64,000 nucleotides of DNA, from assembly GCA_963575645.1 (NCBI GenBank), contig OY754467.1, positions 7,750,001 through 7,814,000 on the forward strand. The letters are read 5' to 3'. Under the pieces are notes generated by a model. It ran no database searches, had not been told where the DNA came from, and saw nothing but the letters and a program-made list of their open reading frames with translations. Position 1 is the first letter of the stretch. Each line of letters begins with the position of its first letter. Shown piece by piece: positions 55,609 through 64,000 of this stretch. Source of the stretch: Xanthostigma xanthostigma. Taxonomy: Eukaryota; Arthropoda; Insecta; Raphidioptera; Raphidiidae. Made by a program: the position numbers and the translations under genes.

Positions 55609-58600
55609 AACGGATTCGGAGATATGAGCGTTTATTCATATTATTAGAAAAAAACTTAAAAACGCTGTAACTTATAAACGACTAAAGATACGGAGGTGGG
55701 AGTTGTCGGAATCGATTCAGCGCGATTTTTTCTATAAAAATAACCTCAGTTGTAAGTCGCATGCAAACAATATGCCAGTGATTTTTGGAATTTTTTTAAA
55801 TTGGAAAATTTTCGAAAAATAAATTCGTTTGATATCGTGCATACTTATAGAAAAAGTCATTCTGAATCGATTCCGACCACCCGCAACCTTGTATCTCTTT
55901 TGGTTTCGGAGATATGGCCAATTTTAACTGTTTAATTTTTTTTACATTTTAAACCGTCATAGCGTCTAAACTAAGAGAGATACGAATGTGCGCTTTGTCC
56001 CATTCGATTCAGCGTACTTTTTTCTATAAGACACGTTACTATTAAGCATATTTGAAAAAATTATATATTTTGCCAAATATCGCAAAACTTTCATGTTTTC
56101 ATATGCGTTTTGCAAAACTGCAACTTTTTAAGACACTAAACGCCTTTTGGACCGTTCTATACTAACCGTACTTATAGAAAATTTCAAGCTGAATCGATTC
56201 CTACCATCCGCAACCCCGTATCACTTTTAGTTTCGGAGATATGAGCGTTTATTCATATTATTAGAAAAAAACTTAAAAACGCTGTAACTTCTAAACGACT
56301 AAAGATACGGAGGTGGGAGTGGGCGGAATCGATTCAGCGCGATTTTTTCTATAAGAATAACCTCAGTTGTAAGTCGTTTGCAAACAATATGACAGTGATT
56401 TTTGGATTTTTTTAAAAATGGAAAAAGTAAGAAGGGGGGACCCTTATTACAAAATTGGAAAATTTTCGAAAAATAAATTCGTTTGATATCGTGCATACTT
56501 ATAGAAAAAGTCATTCTGAATCGATTCCGACCACCCGCAACCTTGTATCTCTTTTGGTTTCGGAGATATGGCCAATTTTAACTGTTTAATTTTTTTTACA
56601 TTTTAAACCGTCATAGCGTCTAAACTAAGAGAGATACGAATGTGCGCTTGGTCCCATTCGATTCAGCGTACTTTTTTCTATAAGACACGTTACTATTAAG
56701 CATATTTGAAAAAATTATATATTTTGCCAAATATCGCAAAACTTTCATGTTTTCATATGCGTTTTGCAAAACTGCAACTTTTTAAGACACTAAACGCCTT
56801 TTAGACCGTTCTATACTAACCGTACTTATAGAAAATTTCAAGCTGAATCGATTCCGACCATCCGCAACCCCGTATCACTTTTAGTTTCGGAGATATGAGC
56901 GTTTATTCATATTATTAGAAAAAAACTTAAAAACGCTGTAACTTCTAAACGACTAAAGATACGGAGGTGGGAGTGGGCGGAATCGATTCAGCGCGATTTT
57001 TTATATAAGAATAACCTCAGTTGTAAGTCGTTTGCAAACAATATGACAGTGATTTTTGTTTTTTTTTTTAATTGAAAAAGTAAGAAGGGGGGACCCTTCT
57101 TAAAAAATTGGAAAATTTTCGAAAAATAAATTCGTCTGATATCGTGCATACTTATAGAAAAAGTCATTCTGAATCGATTCCGACCACCCGCAACCTTGTA
57201 TCTCTTTTGGTTTCGGAGATATGGCCAATTTTAACTGTTTAATTTTTTTTACATTTTAAACCGTCATAGCGTCTAAACTAAGAGAGATACGAATGTGCGC
57301 TTGGTCCCATTCGATTCAGCGTACTTTTTTCTATAAGACACGTTACTATTAAGCATATTTGAAAAAATTATATATTTTGCCAAATATCGCAAAACTTTCA
57401 TGTTTTCATATGCGTTTTGCAAAACTGCAACTTTTTAAGACACTAAACGCCTTTTGGATCGTTCTATACTAACCGTACTTATAGAAAATTTCAAGCTGAA
57501 TCGATTCCGACCATCCGCAACCCCGTATCACTTTTAGTTTCGGAGATATGAGCGTTTATTCATATTATTAGAAAAAAACTTAAAAACGCTGTAACTTCTA
57601 AACGACTAAAGATACGGAGGTGGGAGTGGGCGGAATCGATTCAGCGCGATTTTTTATATAAGAATAACCTCAGTTGTAAGTCGTTTGCAAACAATATGAC
57701 AGTGATTTTTGGATTTTTTTAAAAATGGAAAAAGTAAGAAGGGGGGACCCTTATTACAAAATTGGAAAATTTTCGAAAAATAAATTCGTTTGATATCGTG
57801 CATACTTATAGAAAAAGTCATTCTGAATCGATTCCGACCACCCGCAACCTTGTATCTCTTTTGGTTTCGGAGATATGGCCAATTTTAACTGTTTAATTTT
57901 TTTTACATTTTAAACCGTCATAGCGTCTAAACTAAGAGAGATACGAATGTGCGCTTGGTCCCATTCGATTCAGCGTACTTTTTTCTATAAGACACGTTAC
58001 TATTAAGCATATTTGAAAAAATTATATATTTTGCCAAATATCGCAAAACTTTCATGTTTTCATATGCGTTTTGCAAAACTGCAACTTTTTAAGACACTAA
58101 ACGCCTTTTAGACCGTTCTATACTAACCGTACTTATAGAAAATTTCAAGCTGAATCGATTCCGACCATCCGCAACCCCGTATCACTTTTAGTTTCGGAGA
58201 TATGACGTTTTATTACAATACTTAATAACGAAGTAAACTTCATAAAACGACTAGATACTTGCGTAAGATACGGAGGGGCGAATAGATTCAGGGCGGAATC
58301 GATTCAGCGCGATTTTTTATATAAGAATAACCTCAGTTGTAAGTCGTTTGCAAACAATATGACAGTGATTTTTGGATTTTTTTAAAAATGGAAAAAGTAA
58401 GAAGGGGGGACCCTTATTACAAAATTGGAAAATTTTCGAAAAATAAATTCGTTTGATATCGTGCATACTTATAGAAAAAGTCATTCTGAATCGATTCCGA
58501 CCACCCGCAACCTTGTATCTCTTTTGGTTTCGGAGATATGGCCAATTTTAACTGTTTAATTTTTTTTACATTTTAAACCGTCATAGCGTCTAAACTAAGA

Positions 58601-61600
58601 GAGATACGAATGTGCGCTTGGTCCCATTCGATTCAGCGTACTTTTTTCTATAAGACACGTTACTATTAAGCATATTTGAAAAAATTATATATTTTGCCAA
58701 ATATCGCAAAACTTTCATGTTTTCATATGCGTTTTGCAAAACTGCAACTTTTTAAGACACTAAACGCCTTTTAGACCGTTCTATACTAACCGTACTTATA
58801 GAAAATTTCAAGCTGAATCGATTCCGACCATCCGCAACCCCGTATCACTTTTAGTTTCGGAGATATGAGCGTTTATTCATATTATTAGAAAAAAACTTAA
58901 AAACGCTGTAACTTCTAAACGACTAAAGATACGGAGGTGGGAGTGGGCGGAATCGATTCAGCGCGATTTTTTATATAAGAATAACCTCAGTTGTAAGTCG
59001 TTTGCAAACAATATGACAGTGATTTTTGTTTTTTTTTTTAATTGAAAAAGTAAGAAGGGGGGACCCTTCTTAAAAAATTGGAAAATTTTCGAAAAATAAA
59101 TTCGTCTGATATCGTGCATACTTATAGAAAAAGTCATTCTGAATCGATTCCGACCACCCGCAACCTTGTATCTCTTTTGGTTTCGGAGATATGGCCAATT
59201 TTAACTGTTTAATTTTTTTTACATTTTAAACCGTCATAGCGTCTAAACTAAGAGAGATACGAATGTGCGCTTGGTCCCATTCGATTCAGCGTACTTTTTT
59301 CTATAAGACACGTTACTATTAAGCATATTTGAAAAAATTATATATTTTGCCAAATATCGCAAAACTTTCATGTTTTCATATGCGTTTTGCAAAACTGCAA
59401 CTTTTTAAGACACTAAACGCCTTTTGGACCGTTCTATACTAACCGTACTTATAGAAAATTTCAAGCTGAATCGATTCCGACCATCCGCAACCCCGTATCA
59501 CTTTTAGTTTCGGAGATATGAGCGTTTATTCATATTATTAGAAAAAGACTTAAAAACGCTGTAACTTCTAAACGACTAAAGATACGGAGGTGGGAGTGGG
59601 CGGAATCGATTCAGCGCGATTTTTTCTATAAAAATAACCTCAGTTGTAAGTCGTATGCAAACAATATGACAGTGATTTTTGGATTTTTTTAAAATTGGAA
59701 AAAGTAAGAAGGGGGGACCCTTCTTACAAAATTGGAAAATTTTCGAAAAATAAATTCGTTTGATATCGTGCATACTTATAGAAAAAGTCATTCTGAATCG
59801 ATTCCGACCACCCGCAACCTTGTATCTCTTTTGGTTTCGGAGATATGGCCAATTTTAACTGTTTAATTTTTTTTACATTTTAAACCGTCATAGCGTCTAA
59901 ACTAAGAGAGATACGAATGTGCGCTTGGTCCCATTCGATTCAGCGTACTTTTTTCTATAAGACACGTTACTATTAAGCATATTTGAAAAAATTATATATT
60001 TTGCCAAATATCGCAAAACTTTCATGTTTTCATATGCGTTTTGCAAAACTGCAACTTTTTAAGACACTAAACGCCTTTTGGACCGTTCTATACTAACTGT
60101 ACTTATAGAAAATTTCAAGCTGAATCGATTCCGACCATCCGCAACCCCGTATCACTTTTAGTTTCGGAGATATGAGCGTTTATTCATATTATTAGAAAAA
60201 AACTTAAAAACGCTGTAACTTCTAAACGACTAAAGATACGTAGGTGGGAGTGGGCGGAATCGATTCAGCGCGATTTTTTCTATAAGAATAACCTCAGTTG
60301 TAAGTCGTTTGCAAACAATATGACAGTGATTTTTGGATTTTTTTAAAATTGGAAAAAGTAAGAAGGGGGGACCCTTCTTACAAAATTGGAAAATTTTCGA
60401 AAAATAAATTCGTTTGATATCGTGCATACTTATAGAAAAAGTCATTCTGAATCGATTCCGACCACCCGCAACCTTGTATCTCTTTTGGTTTCGGAGATAT
60501 GGCCAATTTTAGCTGTTTAATTTTTTTTACATTTTAAACCGTCATAGCGTCTAAACTAAGAGAGATACGAATGTGCGCTTGGTCCCATTCGATTCAGCGT
60601 ACTTTTTTCTATAAGACACGTTACTATTAAGCATATTTGAAAAAATTATATATTTTGCCAAATATCGCAAAACTTTCATGTTTTCATATGCGTTTTGCAA
60701 AACTGCAACTTTTTAAGACACTAAACGCCTTTTGGATCGTTCTATACTAACCGTACTTATAGAAAATTTCAAGCTGAATCGATTCCGACCATCCGCAACC
60801 CCGTATCACTTTTAGTTTCGGAGATATGAGCGTTTATTCATATTATTAGAAAAAAACTTAAAAACGCTGTAACTTCTAAACGACTAAAGATACGGAGGTG
60901 GGAGTGGGCGGAATCGATTCAGCGCGATTTTTTATATAAGAATAACCTCAGTTGTAAGTCGTTTGCAAACAATATGACAGTGATTTTTGGATTTTTTTAA
61001 AAATGGAAAAAGTAAGAAGGGGGGACCCTTATTACAAAATTGGAAAATTTTCGAAAAATAAATTCGTTTGATATCGTGCATACTTATAGAAAAAGTCATT
61101 CTGAATCGATTCCGACCACCCGCAACCTTGTATCTCTTTTGGTTTCGGAGATATGGCCAATTTTAACTGTTTAATTTTTTTTACATTTTAAACCGTCATA
61201 GCGTCTAAACTAAGAGAGATACGAATGTGCGCTTGGTCCCATTCGATTCAGCGTACTTTTTTCTATAAGACACGTTACTATTAAGCATATTTGAAAAAAT
61301 TATATATTTTGCCAAATATCGCAAAACTTTCATGTTTTCATATGCGTTTTGCAAAACTGCAACTTTTTAAGACACTAAACGCCTTTTAGACCGTTCTATA
61401 CTAACCGTACTTATAGAAAATTTCAAGCTGAATCGATTCCGACCATCCGCAACCCCGTATCACTTTTAGTTTCGGAGATATGAGCGTTTATTCATATTAT
61501 TAGAAAAAAACTTAAAAACGCTGTAACTTCTAAACGACTAAAGATACGGAGGTGGGAGTGGGCGGAATCGATTCAGCGCGATTTTTTCTATAAGAATAAC

Positions 61601-63341
61601 CTCAGTTGTAAGTCGTTTGCAAACAATATGACAGTGATTTTTGGATTTTTTTAAAATTGGAAAAAGTAAGAAGGGGGGACCCTTCTTACAAAATTGGAAA
61701 ATTTTCGAAAAATAAATTCGTTTGATATCGTGCATACTTATAGAAAAAGTCATTCTGAATCGATTCCGACCACCCGCAACCTTGTATCTCTTTTGGTTTC
61801 GGATATATGGCCAATTTTAGCTGTTTAATTTTTTTTACATTTTAAACCGTCATAGCGTCTAAACTAAGAGAGATACGAATGTGCGCTTGGTCCCATTCGA
61901 TTCAGCGTACTTTTTTCTATAAGACACGTTACTATTAAGCATATTTGAAAAAATTATATATTTTGCCAAATATCGCAAAACTTTCATGTTTTCATATGCG
62001 TTTTGCAAAACTGCAACTTTTTAAGACACTAAACGCCTTTTGGACCGTTCTATACTAACCGTACTTATAGAAAATTTCAAGCTGAATCGATTCCGACCAT
62101 CCGCAACCCCGTATCACTTTTAGTTTTGGAGATATGAGCGTTTATTCATATTATTAGAAAAAAACTTAAAAACGCTGTAACTTCTAAACGACTAAAGATA
62201 CGGAGGTGGGAGTGGGCGGAATCTATTCAGCGGGATTTTTTATATAAGAATAACCTCAGTTGTAAGTCGTTTGCAAACAATATGACAGTGATTTTTGGTT
62301 TTTTTTTAAATTGGAAAAAGTAAGAAGGGGGGACCCTTCTTACAAAATTGGAAAATTTTCGAAAAATAAATTCGTCTGATATCGTGCATACTTATAGAAA
62401 AAGTCATTCTGAATCGATTCCGACCACCCGCAACCTTGTATCTCTTTTGGTTTCGGAGATATGGCCAATTTTAACTGTTTAATTTTTTTTACATTTTAAA
62501 CCGTCATAGCGTCTAAACTAAGAGAGATACGAATGTGCGCTTGGTCCCATTCGATTCAGCGTACTTTTTTCTATAAGACACGTTACTATTAAGCATATTT
62601 GAAAAAATTATATATTTTGCCAAATATCGCAAAACTTTCATGTTTTCATATGCGTTTTGCAAAACTGCAACTTTTTAAGACACTAAACGCCTTTTGGACC
62701 GTTCTATACTAACTGTACTTATAGAAAATTTCAAGCTGAATCGATTCCGACCATCCGCAACCCCGTATCACTTTTAGTTTCGGAGATATGAGCGTTTATT
62801 CATATTATTAGAAAAAAACTTAAAAACGCTGTAACTTCTAAACGACTAAAGATACGTAGGTGGGAGTGGGCGGAATCGATTCAGCGCGATTTTTTCTATA
62901 AGAATAACCTCAGTTGTAAGTCGTTTGCAAACAATATGACAGTGATTTTTGGATTTTTTTAAAATTGGAAAAAGTAAGAAGGGGGGACCCTTCTTACAAA
63001 ATTGGAAAATTTTCGAAAAATAAATTCGTTTGATATCGTGCATACTTATAGAAAAAGTCATTCTGAATCGATTCCGACCACCCGCAACCTTGTATCTCTT
63101 TTGGTTTCGGAGATATGGCCAATTTTAGCTGTTTAATTTTTTTTACATTTTAAACCGTCATAGCGTCTAAACTAAGAGAGATACGAATGTGCGCTTGGTC
63201 CCATTCGATTCAGCGTACTTTTTTCTATAAGACACGTTACTATTAAGCATATTTGAAAAAATTATATATTTTGCCAAATATCGCAAAACTTTCATGTTTT
63301 CATATGCGTTTTGCAAAACTGCAACTTTTTAAGACACTAAA
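55609..63341 (+). repeat. Satellite array, 654 bp higher-order unit (2 x 327 bp)
   Basis: About 11.8 units. gaatcgattccgaccatccg-type starts (half B) occur at 56191, 56845, 57498, 58152, 58815, 59468, 60122, 60776, 61430, 62084 and 62738: spacing 653-654 except one of 663. A second gaatcgattccgaccacccg start (half A) sits 327 bp into each unit (for example 56518). A and B differ over most of their length but keep boxes at equal offsets: gaatcgattc at 0, tttcggagatatg at 40, gattcagcg at ~141, cttatagaaaa at 307. Copies are nearly identical, so homogenisation is recent. Minus-strand 71-residue frames recurring in the array are a by-product of the repeat. Confidence 0.96.
58194..58300 (+). repeat. 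Scrambled patch inside one satellite unit
   Basis: After tttcggagatatga the usual gcgtttattcatattattag is replaced by ~90 bp of garbled related sequence (cgttttattacaatacttaa, 'gaatagattcagggcgg') before the unit resumes. It makes this unit 9 bp longer than the rest. Confidence 0.85.
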
Positions 63342-64000
63342 TATTCAAAGCAATGGCACGTCAGTCCGGTGTCGGAGAGGCAACCGGATGGCGAGTGGTA
63401 ATCTGGGCCTATGAGTGGTACAGAACCCCCTGGTAGCGGCCAAAGTGACCCCAAATGGACGGGGGCGGCGATATGGGGGTGGGGCAAAATCGAAAAATGT
63501 TTGAAAAGGCAACCGGATAAAAATGCGGTTGCATTGAAGGAAATACCCTAATTATATAATAAATTTTTTTTGCCATCCGAACCACACGGGCCATTTTTGC
63601 ACTAGCGAATAAAAAAAAAATTAAAAAAAAACTGAAAAGGCAACCGCTTCAAAATTAGTGAGCATACTTATTGACACCACCAAACGTTGGAAAAAAATTG
63701 CCATCCGATCCTGATGGGCAGTTTCGGAGAAACAACCCCTCAAAGTCACAGAAAAACCCTTTTTTTCGATTTTTTCAACAATAAGTAAAAAAAACACACT
63801 AAACATTGTTCAAATCGGATGGCATTCGAAATTTATACTGTCCTAAGTACATATAATAGTGTGTATCAATGCCATCCGATTTAGATTAAATTTACCCCTA
63901 TTTAGCCAACCCCCAAAACTCAATAACAATAAAAATAATGCCATACGCTGCATAAAATTGTTATTTTCATGAGTTTTGGGAGATGGCTAAATAGGGGTAA
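63342..64000. repeat. Different repeat at the right edge, GGCAACCGGAT / GCCATCCGA words
   Basis: The satellite stops cleanly at aagacactaa|atattc. Beyond it ggcaaccggat (63380, 63509), ggcaaccgctt (63639), gccatccga (about 63573, 63702, 63872) and its complement tcggatggc (about 63816) recur at uneven spacing. 63889-64000 is an inverted repeat: ttacccctatttagccaacc and its complement ending 'ggctaaataggggtaa' at the window edge. No coding signal. Confidence 0.6.

Noticed and set aside
56299..63061. A conserved 71-residue minus-strand open frame repeated five times in the satellite
   Set aside because: It recurs only because the satellite units are nearly identical. Several units break it, and it has no homology or start context.

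Overview
The window is AT-rich animal nuclear DNA, almost certainly from an insect. Evidence for this is a spliced eukaryotic gene with GT-AG introns, long TE-filled introns, many MITEs, solo LTRs, tRNA-derived SINE heads and LINE tails. Some repeat ends (the 'aagaagttttacttcaaaa' tails, the 'gagaacctcctccg...gtcggtta' tail, the 'actcttcagctttatatatta' tail) look familiar from lepidopteran and other insect genomes, but the order cannot be fixed from sequence alone. There are no operons, CRISPR arrays or other prokaryotic features.

The only host gene I can support is the 3' part of an MGAT4-type gene (alpha-1,3-mannosyl-glycoprotein 4-beta-N-acetylglucosaminyltransferase, GnT-IV) on the + strand. 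Three coding exons lie at 1961-2154, 14863-14999 and 17555-17670. Splice sites and phases match exactly, and the exons encode most of the C-terminal domain. Upstream catalytic exons are off the left edge. The short terminal coding exon after 17670 was not found. If it lies to the right of the window, everything from 17671 onward is intron.

The rest is repeats. 1-775 holds a MITE and a second non-autonomous repeat. The 12.7 kb intron (2155-14862) holds foldback elements, a TTAA-flanked MITE (4890-5222), a PIF/Harbinger element with a broken transposase and a TTA duplication (8098-8875), a related-looking TIR element (7195-7865), a ~740 bp insertion inside a tandemly duplicated LTR piece, and a solo LTR with 4 bp target duplications (11000-11633). 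A 763 bp foldback ends 92 bp before the second exon. The 2.6 kb intron holds a hAT MITE and two foldbacks. Directly after the third exon is a ~740 bp near-perfect palindrome. 19300-20280 is a LINE reverse-transcriptase tail amplified four times in tandem. 21.5-55.6 kb is a mosaic of dispersed repeats, including four more hAT MITEs with 8 bp duplications, several LTRs, SINE-like tRNA relics and a hAT transposase relic (55241-55465).

55609-63341 is the most striking structure: a satellite array with a 654 bp higher-order unit made of two diverged 327 bp halves, about 11.8 units. The right edge (63342-64000) is a different repeat with recurring GGCAACCGGAT / GCCATCCGA words and an inverted repeat at the very end.

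A second theme is a hammerhead-ribozyme-like core (CTGANGA, 5 bp stem, 6 nt loop, GAAACGTC). It recurs in at least six places, mostly in foldback repeats, and its stem II sequence changes while pairing is largely kept.
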